A stretch of 64,000 nt of DNA, from the NCBI GenBank assembly GCA_045534635.1, contig JAZSKB010000005.1, positions 58,141 to 122,140 of the forward strand. The letters are read 5' to 3'. Shown one piece after another: positions 8,359 through 18,237 of this stretch. The first letter of the stretch is position 1, and each line of letters starts with the position of its first letter. The position numbers were made by a program, and so were the translations under genes. This DNA comes from UBA1205 sp045534635 (GTDB taxonomy: Bacteria; Bacteroidota; Bacteroidia; Bacteroidales; WCHB1-69). The notes under the pieces were generated by a model. The model made no database searches. It was not told the origin of the DNA and saw only the letters and a program-made list of their open reading frames with translations.

Positions 8359-11033
8359 TATATATCCAATTCCATTTGCTTACCATTAGAAGAAAACCCC
8401 TCATCATCGAATAAAGAAGATTGCATCTCCGTATTATCAATATTTTTTTCATCTATATCTGCAGATTCAGTGTCTAAAATTTCCGCTTCTGGCTCCTCGT
8501 AAGGAATTGGTTCTAATTCGCTCATAGACAATATATTATCTACAGTGATACGTTTTCCTTTTGCTTTTATTTTCATTATTTCCACATATTCGGCGGGAGA
8601 TAACAATTCGGTATGTTTATCCTTTTTATCTCTTCCATAATAAAGTACTTCTATTTGTGGTAAATAATTAGTACTAAGCATATATAGTGTTTGTTTTTGG
8701 TCTTCAAAGACAAATTCCATTTTTTTAGTTGATATTTCAGGCAAAAAACGTTTTATAAAGTATTTTTTCTTAACAATATCGTAATAAATAGCGGAAATAG
8801 GTTTTGTCGGTTTGAATTTTTCGACACACAACAATTCATCATCAAAATGAACCGATACATCAAAAGAAGTTATCTTGTAATAACCTGATTTATAAAATGC
8901 TATAACTTTATCATTAGCGGAAAATCTACCTAAAGATTCACCATGTTTATCTACATTCAAACGATTGATACTGCTATCAAACCAAACTTCAATATCACTT
9001 AAAGTAGAAGAACCTTTTTTGAGTAAAACAACATTTCTAACAGGATTTTTAGTAACGATATTTCCCATTGAACTTCTTCCTTTAATTGCTAAAGTACAGA
9101 AATCGAAATCAAAAACTGTTTTTTTCAATTTTGGTTTTGGTTTTAAGGCAACTCGAACAATTTCTGCTTCACCATTTTTATTGGCGGTAAAATGCAAGAT
9201 TTTAGACCCTTCTTTTCCTTGTGTAATAAGATAATCTTTATCACGAGAGATTCCTCCAATAGCAAAACGTTTTGCGTATGCCGTACCATTTTTTCCATTG
9301 GAATATATCATATTATAAATGGTTCTTTCATCATTACGTTTGAAGACATCTATATAAATAATATCTTTTCCAACGAATTTTTTTTCAGCAATTTTAGTCA
9401 CCATAAAAGTACCATCGCCTTTAAAAGCAATAATTTCGTCAATATCAGAACAATCGCAAATAAATTCGTTCTTTTTTAAACTTTGTCCATAACCAATAAA
9501 TCCCCCTTCCCTATCGGCATATAATTTTTGATTTGCAACTGCTACCGTTGGCACAGAAATATTATCAAAATTACGAATTTCTGTTTTACGTTCTCTACCT
9601 TCGCCAAAACGTTTTTTTATTTGCTTAAAATAATTGATAGTAAAATCAACTAAATGATTTAGATGATTGTTAGTTTCTTCGATATTGGCTTCAATATCAT
9701 TGATTTGTTCTTCTGCTTTTTTGATGTCAAATTTTGAAATTTTACGAACAGGTTTTTCGCATAATTTTAACACATCATCACGAGTAATTTCCTTTTTAAA
9801 ATGTTTACGATAAGGGTCAAATGCTTTTTCTATATTTGATATTTGAGTATCAAAACTATCGGAATCTTTTTCTAATTCTTTATAAATACGTTTTTCAAAG
9901 AATATTTTTTCTAATGAAATCCAATGCCATTCATCGTTAAGTTCATCAAGCCAAATTTCCAATTCACGTTTAAGCAAATTCATTGTATTGTAAGTATTTG
10001 CTCTTAAAATATGTTTTACATTCGTAAAAATAGGCTTATTATCTTCAATCACACAAGCATTTGGAGAAATTGGATTTTGACATTTAGTAAACGCATACAA
10101 AGCATCTATTGTTTGGTCAGGAGAAGCATTTGGAGCCAATTGCAATACAATTTCAACTTTTTCTGCTGTTCTATCAAATATTTTTTTTATGGAAATACGA
10201 CCTTTTTCGGTAGCACTTTCAATACTTTCAATTAGCATTTCTGTTGTAATTCCGTATGGTATTTCAGTGATAACCAATGTTTTTTTATCTATTTGTTCAA
10301 TTTTTGCTCTTACTGAAATTCTCCCACCTCTTGCTCCATCGGCATATTTATTAACATCAATGTATCCACCTGTTGGAAAATCTGGATAAAGCGTAAAATC
10401 ATTATTTTGCAAAACAGCAATTGAAGCATCTATCAATTCATTGAAATTATGTGGTAAAATTTCGGTACTCAAACCTACCCCAATACCTTTACTGCCTTGT
10501 GCTAACAATAATGGGAATTTAACTGGCAACGATATTGGTTCTTTACTACGACTATCATAAGACAATTGCCATTGCGTTGTTTTGTGATTAAAAACAACTT
10601 CAAGAGCAAATTTCGACAAACGGGCTTCAATATAACGAGGGGCAGCAGCACCATCTCCTGTTAGAATATTACCCCAATTACCTTGACAATCAATAAGTAA
10701 ATCCTTTTGTCCCATATTTACTATTGCCTCACCGATAGAAGCGTCTCCATGAGGATGATAACGCATAGTATTACCAATGATATTTGCAACTTTGTTGTAT
10801 CTTCCGTCATCTAATTCTCTCATTGAATGCAAGATACGTCTTTGTACTGGTTTTAAACCATCGTGAATATACGGTACTGCTCGGTCTAAAATTGTATAAG
10901 ATGCATAATCTAAAAACCAATTTTCAAACATATTTTGCACATGTATCATCTTTTTTATATTATTATCTTGCTCAATATGTTCAGTTTCGATGTTGTTGAT
11001 TGCCTCAGAATTGTCGGTATATTCTTGTTCCAT
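8358..11033 (-). CDS. parC: DNA topoisomerase IV subunit A (ParC/GyrA family)
   Basis: 891 aa. The breakage-reunion domain carries the GLKPVQRRIL and YHPHGDASIGEA signatures and the catalytic tyrosine in APRY (Tyr134). A long coiled coil (~430-500) and a C-terminal beta-pinwheel region follow, then an acidic tail. The GyrA-box (QRRGGKG) is not visible, which favours ParC over GyrA. I chose the ATG at 11031-11033 although the frame stays open to 11186: a TATCTTTG -7 element sits at 11063-11070, and the extra N-terminal codons would lie upstream of it. The subunit relaxes and decatenates DNA together with ParE, which is not in this window. Divergent from rsgA. Confidence 0.9.
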   Translation of the reverse strand: MEQEYTDNSEAINNIETEHIEQDNNIKKMIHVQNMFENWFLDYASYTILDRAVPYIHDGLKPVQRRILHSMRELDDGRYNKVANIIGNTMRYHPHGDASIGEAIVNMGQKDLLIDCQGNWGNILTGDGAAAPRYIEARLSKFALEVVFNHKTTQWQLSYDSRSKEPISLPVKFPLLLAQGSKGIGVGLSTEILPHNFNELIDASIAVLQNNDFTLYPDFPTGGYIDVNKYADGARGGRISVRAKIEQIDKKTLVITEIPYGITTEMLIESIESATEKGRISIKKIFDRTAEKVEIVLQLAPNASPDQTIDALYAFTKCQNPISPNACVIEDNKPIFTNVKHILRANTYNTMNLLKRELEIWLDELNDEWHWISLEKIFFEKRIYKELEKDSDSFDTQISNIEKAFDPYRKHFKKEITRDDVLKLCEKPVRKISKFDIKKAEEQINDIEANIEETNNHLNHLVDFTINYFKQIKKRFGEGRERKTEIRNFDNISVPTVAVANQKLYADREGGFIGYGQSLKKNEFICDCSDIDEIIAFKGDGTFMVTKIAEKKFVGKDIIYIDVFKRNDERTIYNMIYSNGKNGTAYAKRFAIGGISRDKDYLITQGKEGSKILHFTANKNGEAEIVRVALKPKPKLKKTVFDFDFCTLAIKGRSSMGNIVTKNPVRNVVLLKKGSSTLSDIEVWFDSSINRLNVDKHGESLGRFSANDKVIAFYKSGYYKITSFDVSVHFDDELLCVEKFKPTKPISAIYYDIVKKKYFIKRFLPEISTKKMEFVFEDQKQTLYMLSTNYLPQIEVLYYGRDKKDKHTELLSPAEYVEIMKIKAKGKRITVDNILSMSELEPIPYEEPEAEILDTESADIDEKNIDNTEMQSSLFDDEGFSSNGKQMELDI

Positions 11034-11062
11034 TATTGTTTTATTTTTTATAAAAATATTTA

Positions 11063-11070
11063 CAAAGATA
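11063..11070 (-). promoter_or_regulatory. -7 promoter element of parC
   Basis: Minus-strand TATCTTTG, 29 bases upstream of the chosen ATG at 11033. It decides against the longer upstream start. Confidence 0.6.
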
Positions 11071-11170
11071 ATTTTTTTTTCTTTATCATCAATTAAGTAA
11101 AAAAAACATTTTTTCAACGCAGTTTTTAACAAAATAAAGCACTTCTTAAAAAACAAATTGATTTTTTTGT

Positions 11171-11178
11171 TATCTTTG
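11171..11178 (+). promoter_or_regulatory. -7 promoter element of rsgA
   Basis: TATCTTTG followed by CA, 18 bases before the rsgA ATG; matches TAnnTTTG. Confidence 0.6.
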
Positions 11179-11196
11179 CAATTCAATATTAAATAA

Positions 11197-12141
11197 ATGA
11201 AGACAGAAGAAGGTATCGTTACAAAATCTACTGGAAATATCCATTTAGTACGTAATTCTCAAGGTGAATTTGCTTGCCGACTGAAAGGACAATTTCGCAT
11301 AAAAGGAATAAAAAGCACCAATCCTATTGCTGTTGGTGACCATGTTTTGTTTCATATCGAAAGCAATCAAGATTATGGTCTTATTACCAATATTTTAGAA
11401 CGAACCAATTGTATTTATCGCAAATCGACAAATCTTTCTAAAATTACACACGTAATTGCTGCCAATATTGATACTGCATTTTTAATTGTCAGTATGTCAG
11501 AACCTTGTACGCCAATTGGATTTATTGACCGTTTTTTAGTTGCAGCCGAAGCCTTTAGAATCCCTACTTGCATTGTATTTAATAAACACGACATCTATAA
11601 CAATGATACAGAAGATTATGCAAAAAAAATTCAAACTATTTATACTTCTATCGGTTATGAATGTATTTACACCTCTGTCCCCAATCAAGAAGGAATTTCA
11701 TTACTTGCTGATAAAATGAAAAACAAAGTTTCTCTTTTCTGTGGACAATCAGGAGTGGGCAAATCTTCAATTATCAATTGTATTTCTCCTGAACTTCATT
11801 TGAAAATTGGAACCGTTTCAAATTACAATGAGAAAGGCAAACATACAACTACCTTCTCGCAAATGCACCAAATTGGGAATGGTGGATATATCATTGATAC
11901 TCCGGGAATTAAAGAATTTGGACTCATTCAATATCAAAAAGAAGAAGTTTGTCATTATTTTCCTGAAATGTTAGACCTTTTGGAGCAATGTCAATTTTCA
12001 AATTGTACACACACACACGAACCCAATTGTGCTATCAAACAAGCCGTTGATGACAATAAAATTTTTCAATCAAGATACAATAGTTATCTATCAATTATTG
12101 AAAATGAAGATATAAACAAGAAAGAATGGATGTTTAAATAA
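11197..12141 (+). CDS. rsgA: Ribosome small-subunit biogenesis GTPase RsgA
   Basis: 314 aa, close to the usual family length. It has an N-terminal OB fold (1-70) and then a circularly permuted GTPase domain: the G4 motif NKHD (129-132) comes before G1 GQSGVGKSS (183-191) and G3 DTPG (~232). The C-terminal zinc motif is CQFSNCTHTHEPNC. The protein matures the 30S subunit by GTP-dependent release of assembly factors near the decoding site. It has its own promoter, is divergent from parC, and nothing is odd about it. Confidence 0.95.
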   Translation: MKTEEGIVTKSTGNIHLVRNSQGEFACRLKGQFRIKGIKSTNPIAVGDHVLFHIESNQDYGLITNILERTNCIYRKSTNLSKITHVIAANIDTAFLIVSMSEPCTPIGFIDRFLVAAEAFRIPTCIVFNKHDIYNNDTEDYAKKIQTIYTSIGYECIYTSVPNQEGISLLADKMKNKVSLFCGQSGVGKSSIINCISPELHLKIGTVSNYNEKGKHTTTFSQMHQIGNGGYIIDTPGIKEFGLIQYQKEEVCHYFPEMLDLLEQCQFSNCTHTHEPNCAIKQAVDDNKIFQSRYNSYLSIIENEDINKKEWMFK

Positions 12142-12233
12142 CTAATTATTAAATAATTATCTTCCACTATTTATAAACCATTTTTTATCAATATTTTTTT
12201 TAAAATTTTACCTATTTTTCAAATTCTTTTTTG

Positions 12234-12241
12234 TAATTTTG
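12234..12241 (+). promoter_or_regulatory. -7 promoter element (TAATTTTG)
   Basis: TAATTTTG 22 bases upstream of the ATG at 12264. Confidence 0.5.
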
Positions 12242-12263
12242 TCAAAAAAATAAAGCATCAAAA

Positions 12264-13370
12264 ATGGCAGACACAAAAAATAAACAAACGAACTTTTCCA
12301 ACTTGGATAAAGTCGTTAAACAAGCAGAGATTATTGATAAAAATGGGAATAATATTTTAGTTGATATTGATATACTTTTGGACTATGTTCGCCAATTGTA
12401 TATAGAATGTTACACTTACAAAGAAAATTATATCAAACAAATTAATACCGTTAGAAAAGAATCTTCAGGAACATTATCGCTTTTTGGAGATAATGATATT
12501 TATGCACCAGAAGTAAAAAATAAACCGATAACAAAAATTGAAGAAAAAGATAAATCTCCAAAAGTTGAAAATATACCAACTCCCCCACAACCTACCCAAA
12601 CTATTGAACCAATTGAGACAAAAATTATTGAACAACCAATTATAGAAACAATAGAAGAAGAATTGTCTGAAAATCAAGCAAATGAAGGACAGATAATTGA
12701 GACAAGTACTGTTGTAGAACCAGTTGAAAATCAAGAAATTGCACCAATAGAAGAAAATTTAGACAATCAAGAAGAAGAAAATATTTCAAAACTTGATGAA
12801 AATCAAGAAATTGAAGAAAATATAGAAAAACCTAACACCGATATAGAATTAGATTTTACAGAAATAGAAAACAAAAACAATAAAATCAAAGAAATTGATT
12901 TAGACGATATTATATTTGAAGAAGGGCTTGACGACAATGAAACAGAAGAATATACAACACCAGCTCATCAAAGAAAAATGCCACCATCTTACTGGGGAGA
13001 TGAAACAGATATAGAAAATCCTATTCCTGTGAAAGTTGTTAGCATTGGAGAAACATACAAACAAGAACGTCCTTCTATCAATGATATGGTTGCAAAAACA
13101 AACGATAACAATATTGCTTCTAAATTTACTCCTAATCACTCTTCTGATTTGATGAATGCTATTGATATGAATAATAAGTTTCTATTTATAAAAGAATTAT
13201 TTAGAAACAATGGTTCTATCTTTACAGAAGAAATCAATAAATTGAACAATTGTAAAAAAATAACAGAAGTAATTGCCACATTGGACACAATGAAACAAAA
13301 ATACAATTGGAACGAAAATAGCGAAGCGTTCAATCGATTATATGAATTAGTAATTAAAAAATTTGCATAA
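12264..13370 (+). CDS. Acidic low-complexity protein with conserved ends, function unknown
   Basis: 368 aa. The N-terminal ~70 residues form a predicted helical segment (KVVKQAEIIDKNGNNILVDI). Residues ~85-215 are a long Glu/Asn/Ile-rich, Pro-dotted disordered stretch with repeated QEIEEN-like units. The C-terminal ~85 residues are again ordered and helical (MNNKFLFIKELFRNNGSIF...). No signal peptide, so cytoplasmic. This layout, two small folded ends joined by an acidic linker, occurs in uncharacterised Bacteroidales proteins. I cannot assign a function; a scaffold or chromosome/ribosome-associated adaptor is possible. Own promoter, between rsgA and a secreted protein gene. Confidence 0.6.
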   Translation: MADTKNKQTNFSNLDKVVKQAEIIDKNGNNILVDIDILLDYVRQLYIECYTYKENYIKQINTVRKESSGTLSLFGDNDIYAPEVKNKPITKIEEKDKSPKVENIPTPPQPTQTIEPIETKIIEQPIIETIEEELSENQANEGQIIETSTVVEPVENQEIAPIEENLDNQEEENISKLDENQEIEENIEKPNTDIELDFTEIENKNNKIKEIDLDDIIFEEGLDDNETEEYTTPAHQRKMPPSYWGDETDIENPIPVKVVSIGETYKQERPSINDMVAKTNDNNIASKFTPNHSSDLMNAIDMNNKFLFIKELFRNNGSIFTEEINKLNNCKKITEVIATLDTMKQKYNWNENSEAFNRLYELVIKKFA

Positions 13371-13420
13371 CCCAAGCAACATTTTTTTAACTTAAAGTAT
13401 CCTAATTATAAAAAAAAGAT

Positions 13421-14281
13421 ATGAGAGCAAATATAATAATGACAATTTTGTTATTTGTTGCATTTTCCATGAATAGCATTGCACAAAAAGGCTTTTTTAC
13501 AAAAAATGACAACATCAAACAATGGTATCTTTCACAAGCACCTAAAAAAAATGTTGAAATCAACAAATCCACACAATTACCTGAATTTCAAGAGGTATTA
13601 AAAACAGAAAATGTAACCATTGCCCAAATTTCAATAGAAGATTTTCATCTTATAGATTTTGACCAAAATGGAATTATCGATTTACTTTTTGATGGAAAAA
13701 TTGGCAATTCCAATTATGTTTTCATATTTCTTAATAGTGGGTCTGGACAATATTCTACGGTATTATCTACCAAAGGACATATTTACAATGCCAATACTCC
13801 AACTGATTTCAACAATTTAAACATTCATATTTGGCATGAAGCATGTTGTGCTAATAACACATGTATCAACACGCAATACATTTGCAAAAATGAAAGACAT
13901 ATCGCCTATTTTAATACGGCAAACAAAGCATTAATTGATAAAAAAACCACTCTTCCTTTCCAAAAAATATCACAACCAATTGCATTTCATACCGTTGGAG
14001 CAGCTACTTTGCGTTCTACACCAATTTTGGAAAACGAAGACAATCTTTTCGCATGGAAAACGAACTCTCTCGGAACTTATCCCGCAAAATCAAGAGGTGT
14101 TATCTATGCAGAAACTCGTGATGCAAAAGGTGATTTTTGGTATTTTGTTCGTATGGATAACGAAGCAAATATATACATTCATAACGATAAATTTGCTCAC
14201 GATAATGAAGTTGAATCTCCATTAGATTATTATTATTATGGTTGGATTCGTCACAAAGATATTGTTTTTATAAAAAAATAG
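13421..14281 (+). CDS. Secreted protein with FG-GAP-like motif and SH3-like C-terminus
   Basis: 286 aa with a signal peptide (residues 1-21, ending SIAQ). A DFDQNGIIDLLFDG segment around residue 85 resembles the calcium-binding FG-GAP/VCBS loop. HEACCANNTC holds a cysteine cluster. The C-terminal ~75 residues (ATLRSTPILE...GWIRHKDI) look like a bacterial SH3 fold, often used to bind cell wall. Probably periplasmic. Its end is 2 bases from the convergent DUF1963 gene. The domain assignments come from pattern only. Confidence 0.5.
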   Translation: MRANIIMTILLFVAFSMNSIAQKGFFTKNDNIKQWYLSQAPKKNVEINKSTQLPEFQEVLKTENVTIAQISIEDFHLIDFDQNGIIDLLFDGKIGNSNYVFIFLNSGSGQYSTVLSTKGHIYNANTPTDFNNLNIHIWHEACCANNTCINTQYICKNERHIAYFNTANKALIDKKTTLPFQKISQPIAFHTVGAATLRSTPILENEDNLFAWKTNSLGTYPAKSRGVIYAETRDAKGDFWYFVRMDNEANIYIHNDKFAHDNEVESPLDYYYYGWIRHKDIVFIKK

Positions 14282-14283
14282 GC

Positions 14284-15132
14284 TTAATTGTTGTAATCTT
14301 GAATCATTGTCATTACATTAGAAAAATTTTGACAATGTAAATCTTCTTCAGAAATATAAACGAACAAACGACCATTATTACCAAAAATTAATCCTAATTG
14401 TTCGTCTGTATCCAATTGTAACAATAAAATTTGATTGTTACCATTCTGGCATTCTTCAATAGTATCAGGATATCCGAATATTTTATGAACATTCTCCGCA
14501 TTAGATAATTTAAAATAACCATCTATTTCATAAGGGCGGAAAGTATTTTGTACCCATTGAGAATCGTATTCTGGTAACGACAAAATTTTTGTAAAGTTTA
14601 TTTTTGATGGTTTGACATCTTTTAACACCATTTTAAAAGGAGCTACTTCAAGATTATCAACATTTTGTACATATATAACCTTTATCATATCTTGATGTTT
14701 TTCTTGAAGGAATTGTTCATTCAAAAAGAAATATAAAAAACCTATATTTGGCAATAAACTATTATTGATTTGAGAACAATCTATTTGTGCTAAAAATTTC
14801 CAATCTGCATCTATTTTTATATTTTTGGGAAGCAATGGACAACCTGCAATTTGAGAACATATATTTTTTTCTAATTCTTCATCTAAAGGTTGAAACGAGA
14901 GACGATACGATTGTTTAATTTTCGGTTGTAAAACAGAGAAATAATCTTGCAAATGCAATATTGATAGTTTTTTTTGCAATTCTTCTTCTGTTTCTATAAA
15001 ATCTTTATCAAAAAACACATTTTTTAGCATTTTTTTATAATTGACCTCTATATTTGGCTGGTCATTAAAGAAAATAAGCATAACTGCAATAAACAAAGTT
15101 ATCATTAAAACAATACCAAAAGTAGTATCCAT
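14284..15132 (-). CDS. Membrane-anchored DUF1963 family protein
   Basis: 282 aa. One N-terminal transmembrane helix (residues ~5-23) is followed by a soluble domain with the DUF1963/YwqG pattern: an AGCPLLP(K) motif, then WKFLAQIDCSQIN, then GFLYFFLNEQ, and a C-terminal QDYN segment. The family's biochemical role is unknown. A TACTTTTG promoter element lies at 15184-15191. It is convergent with the secreted protein gene before it. Confidence 0.7.
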   Translation of the reverse strand: MDTTFGIVLMITLFIAVMLIFFNDQPNIEVNYKKMLKNVFFDKDFIETEEELQKKLSILHLQDYFSVLQPKIKQSYRLSFQPLDEELEKNICSQIAGCPLLPKNIKIDADWKFLAQIDCSQINNSLLPNIGFLYFFLNEQFLQEKHQDMIKVIYVQNVDNLEVAPFKMVLKDVKPSKINFTKILSLPEYDSQWVQNTFRPYEIDGYFKLSNAENVHKIFGYPDTIEECQNGNNQILLLQLDTDEQLGLIFGNNGRLFVYISEEDLHCQNFSNVMTMIQDYNN

Positions 15133-15183
15133 AAGAATTATTTTTTAATTTTAGTTAATACGATTTATATGATTTTTCTTTTG

Positions 15184-15191
15184 CAAAAGTA
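15184..15191 (-). promoter_or_regulatory. -7 promoter element (TACTTTTG)
   Basis: Minus-strand TACTTTTG 51 bases upstream of the DUF1963 gene ATG at 15132. Confidence 0.5.
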
Positions 15192-15213
15192 ACATTTTTT
15201 ACAAAAATAAAAA

Positions 15214-17643
15214 TTATCTTCCCAAAGTTGCAGAAAAACGAAATGAAAAATTGTCAGAAACAATCGGTAGCGAATATGCCCCAAATCGCCAATAAACACC
15301 TGCTCCAATACCAAAAAATCCAACTCGTAAAATTCTGTGTATCATACAACCTAATTCATAATAGCCTTTTTCCATTGTTTTAAAAGCAATTCCTTGATGA
15401 TGTTGAGGATTATTCAAACCACCAAAAGCCATATTATACAATAATTCAATATTTGGTGCAGATATTTTTGTATTGTACAATCTATTAAATTCATGCGATA
15501 AATGTATAGAAATGAATTTATTAGATAGAAATTCATTCGCTTTCATCGTTGAAAAAACACCTCTATCGAAAACACCGAATGCCATGTACGAACCATGCAC
15601 AGCATATAATGATGCCAATGGCAACGATTTATCTATATAACCTCCTCTAACAATATAAGAAAATTCACCAATATACGATATAGGTATCCGTTGTTGTATT
15701 TTTAATAATATTTCATTGTATGTCAATTTACTATCAAATATTTTCAAGCCACGTTGATAAGCAACTTCAACAATTGGAAGATGTGTTTTTTGGGTCAAAG
15801 TAAAAATATCTGTTGAAAGAATCGTTCTACTGAAATTGAGTCGCAATCTTAAAAAAAGTTTTGCTAAATCATAATTAAAATGTTTTCCTTTATAATCCAA
15901 TGGTGTAAAATTATAATCATATAAAGCAATATCATGTTGATAAGAAAATCCTAATGTTGCAGTTAAATGTCTTGATAACAAAGAAGATATGCCAATTTCA
16001 CCTTTAAAAATATTATCATAATACAAAGAAGGAATTTCATTTAGTTTTTTCAAAGAAAAGGAGTATGTATGCATAAATTGCGACTCAAAAGTAGAACCTG
16101 CCGATATTACATCGTAAGTTAATCCTGCAAAAAAAGCCGTTTGCCATTTTTTATTAATACTTACATTTACATCAAAACCCGCTTTTGCCATTTCATCTCG
16201 GAAACCATAAGCAAAAAAAGCACCAAATTCTATATTTTTCAACAAAAGTTCATTTGTTCTCACTCCTATTCCCAATCGACAACCTTCATATTTATTGTAA
16301 GCAAAAAAACGCGGAATTTCTAAATCCAATTTTCCAATAGGTATTTTTCCTGATGATAAGGCTCTTAATACATAAATAAATTTGTCAAGATTAACACTTT
16401 GGGTAATTGTATCCCACAACAAATAAGTATTTTTATCTCTTTCATCTATTGTATCTTGTCTATATTGATTGAGCAACAAATCACTTTGTTTAATATCTAC
16501 TTGTTTTGTATCAACATAAAGTTCTCCTCCTACAAAAAGACTATTTTTTATTGGAATGCCAATTTCTACATCAGAATATAACGAACGAAAATATCCTGAA
16601 ATCGGATAGGAAACAATAGGATTTATATCAATACTAATTTTTGCATTACTTTCTGAAGGAAAGCAACGATTACTGTCCAAACAATGATAATTTTGTTCAA
16701 TAAGAATACTTATCCTTGGAGTATCAAATATTGGCATAACAACAACACGTTGTACCGCCCATTGATTAGAATGGACATAAATTTCTCCCGTTAAGGCTCT
16801 AAAATGTTTATCTGGAAATGGTTTAAAACCAACAACAAATATAGTATCAGCACCATCATACAAAGTATCTTGCAAAGAAAAATAATAATTTTTGAATTTT
16901 TTATCAAAAATTGGGTTTTCAAAAGGAGTTCCCAAAATATAAAAACAATCCGAATAAAAGGAAAACGATTTTAATTCTGTTGTCAACAAATGAAAAATAG
17001 GGTCAGAAAATCCTGATATTTTTGAAGCAATAACACGTTCATAAAGACGGTCTTTTTGTTTATAAAATCTTTCTATAACAGATTCCATTAAAAAGATATG
17101 CTGTCGTGATAAAAAAGCAAAAAGCCCTAAATCTTCTTCTGTTTTTTGAGTTGTGGTATCCAAAAACGCTAAATTAGTTAAACTATCATTAATAACATCG
17201 GAAGAAAAGAATGATTTGGAATAATAACGACATTTATACGAGGAATAACTTTCTGGACTATTGTAATCAATATTTTCATATACATTTTTTATAATTCTAT
17301 GAGCAGGATTTTCACCGGCTCGAAAAACATAATCTTTGAGTTGTATCACATCTTTTTGTAAAGTAATCGTTATTTTTTTCTTCCCATTAGTCGGATATTG
17401 TTTTTGTTTATATCCAACACAACTTATCGTTATTTCATCTATTGGTTTATTAGCGACAAGCGTAAAATTGCCATTTTTATCGGTAATCGTACCAAAATAA
17501 GTATCTGATAATCGAATATGAACATATTCTATACCTTTTGAGGTTTCCTCATCTTGAACTTTTCCTGATAAAACATATTTTTGTCCAAAGACAAAAGATA
17601 TATTGCTGAATATAAATAAAATAACTACAAATAATCTTCTCAT
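15214..17643 (-). CDS. DUF5686 outer-membrane protein with carboxypeptidase-regulatory-like N-domain
   Basis: 809 aa. It has a signal peptide (1-20) and an N-terminal carboxypeptidase D regulatory-like beta sandwich (GKVQDEETSKGIEYVHIRLS..., ~25-95) as in SusC/TonB-dependent proteins. The long DUF5686 region follows (AGENPAHRIIKNVYEN near 110-125). A C-terminal half of amphipathic strands consistent with a beta-barrel ends in FSFRFSATLGR. No plug domain or TonB box, so it is not a normal TonB-dependent transporter. The family is widespread in Bacteroidota and its function is unclear. Single gene with no obvious partner. Confidence 0.8.
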   Translation of the reverse strand: MRRLFVVILFIFSNISFVFGQKYVLSGKVQDEETSKGIEYVHIRLSDTYFGTITDKNGNFTLVANKPIDEITISCVGYKQKQYPTNGKKKITITLQKDVIQLKDYVFRAGENPAHRIIKNVYENIDYNSPESYSSYKCRYYSKSFFSSDVINDSLTNLAFLDTTTQKTEEDLGLFAFLSRQHIFLMESVIERFYKQKDRLYERVIASKISGFSDPIFHLLTTELKSFSFYSDCFYILGTPFENPIFDKKFKNYYFSLQDTLYDGADTIFVVGFKPFPDKHFRALTGEIYVHSNQWAVQRVVVMPIFDTPRISILIEQNYHCLDSNRCFPSESNAKISIDINPIVSYPISGYFRSLYSDVEIGIPIKNSLFVGGELYVDTKQVDIKQSDLLLNQYRQDTIDERDKNTYLLWDTITQSVNLDKFIYVLRALSSGKIPIGKLDLEIPRFFAYNKYEGCRLGIGVRTNELLLKNIEFGAFFAYGFRDEMAKAGFDVNVSINKKWQTAFFAGLTYDVISAGSTFESQFMHTYSFSLKKLNEIPSLYYDNIFKGEIGISSLLSRHLTATLGFSYQHDIALYDYNFTPLDYKGKHFNYDLAKLFLRLRLNFSRTILSTDIFTLTQKTHLPIVEVAYQRGLKIFDSKLTYNEILLKIQQRIPISYIGEFSYIVRGGYIDKSLPLASLYAVHGSYMAFGVFDRGVFSTMKANEFLSNKFISIHLSHEFNRLYNTKISAPNIELLYNMAFGGLNNPQHHQGIAFKTMEKGYYELGCMIHRILRVGFFGIGAGVYWRFGAYSLPIVSDNFSFRFSATLGR

Positions 17644-17731
17644 TCAATACGAATAACACATTTATAAAATGTTAACGAATAAATAATATTTTTATTTCAA
17701 TAAGTAATTTAAACTTTACAAAAAAAAATGT

Positions 17732-17739
17732 TATTTTTG
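17732..17739 (+). promoter_or_regulatory. -7 promoter element of the thioesterase-recX-prfB-pepT operon
   Basis: TATTTTTG. It overlaps the in-frame upstream ATG at 17728, so translation must start further down, at 17758. Confidence 0.5.
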
Positions 17740-17757
17740 CAACAAATAATTTGCGAT

Positions 17758-18237
17758 ATGAGACGAAAAATAAAAAATGTATTTGCAAAAAACGATTATA
17801 ATTGTTTTGCTTGTTCTCCAACTAACCCAATTGGTTTACGCTTACAATTTTACGAAGAAGATGAATACATAAAAAGCGAATGGAAACCAAGTGAATTGTA
17901 CGAAGGATACCCAGGCTCTATTCATGGCGGAATTCAAGCGGTATTGTTAGATGAAATAGCGGCTTGGACAATGTACATCAAAGCAAAATGTTCTGGTGTA
18001 ACTTCAAGAATGAATATTCGCTATCGCAAACAGGTTGATAGTATGCAAGATGTAATAATTTTACAAGGTCGATTAAAAGAAAAACGACTTAATTTGTGTT
18101 TTATTGAAGCACAATTGTTGAATAGTCAGCATGAAGTTTGCGTAGAAGCCGAAATTATCTATTTTGCTTTTTCTGCAGAAAAATCTATCTCTGATGGGCA
18201 TTTTCCTGCTAATTTTGAAGAATTTTTCCAAGAATAA
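17758..18237 (+). CDS. PaaI-family hotdog-fold thioesterase
   Basis: 159 aa. Hotdog fold with the family pattern: NCFACSPTNPIGLRL near the N-terminus, HGGIQAVLLDEIAAWT (central helix with catalytic Asp/Glu), then the ITSRMNIRYRKQV-like strand. Probably hydrolyses an acyl-CoA thioester in the cytoplasm; the substrate is unknown. I prefer the ATG at 17758 over that at 17728 because a promoter element overlaps the latter. It is the first gene of a plus-strand operon; recX starts on the base after its TAA. Confidence 0.8.
   Translation: MRRKIKNVFAKNDYNCFACSPTNPIGLRLQFYEEDEYIKSEWKPSELYEGYPGSIHGGIQAVLLDEIAAWTMYIKAKCSGVTSRMNIRYRKQVDSMQDVIILQGRLKEKRLNLCFIEAQLLNSQHEVCVEAEIIYFAFSAEKSISDGHFPANFEEFFQE

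Noticed and set aside
11034..11186. N-terminal extension of parC to 11186
   Set aside because: The -7 element at 11063-11070 lies inside it, and the conserved start of the family is at 11033.
17728..17757. Upstream ATG of the thioesterase gene
   Set aside because: It overlaps the promoter element TATTTTTG.
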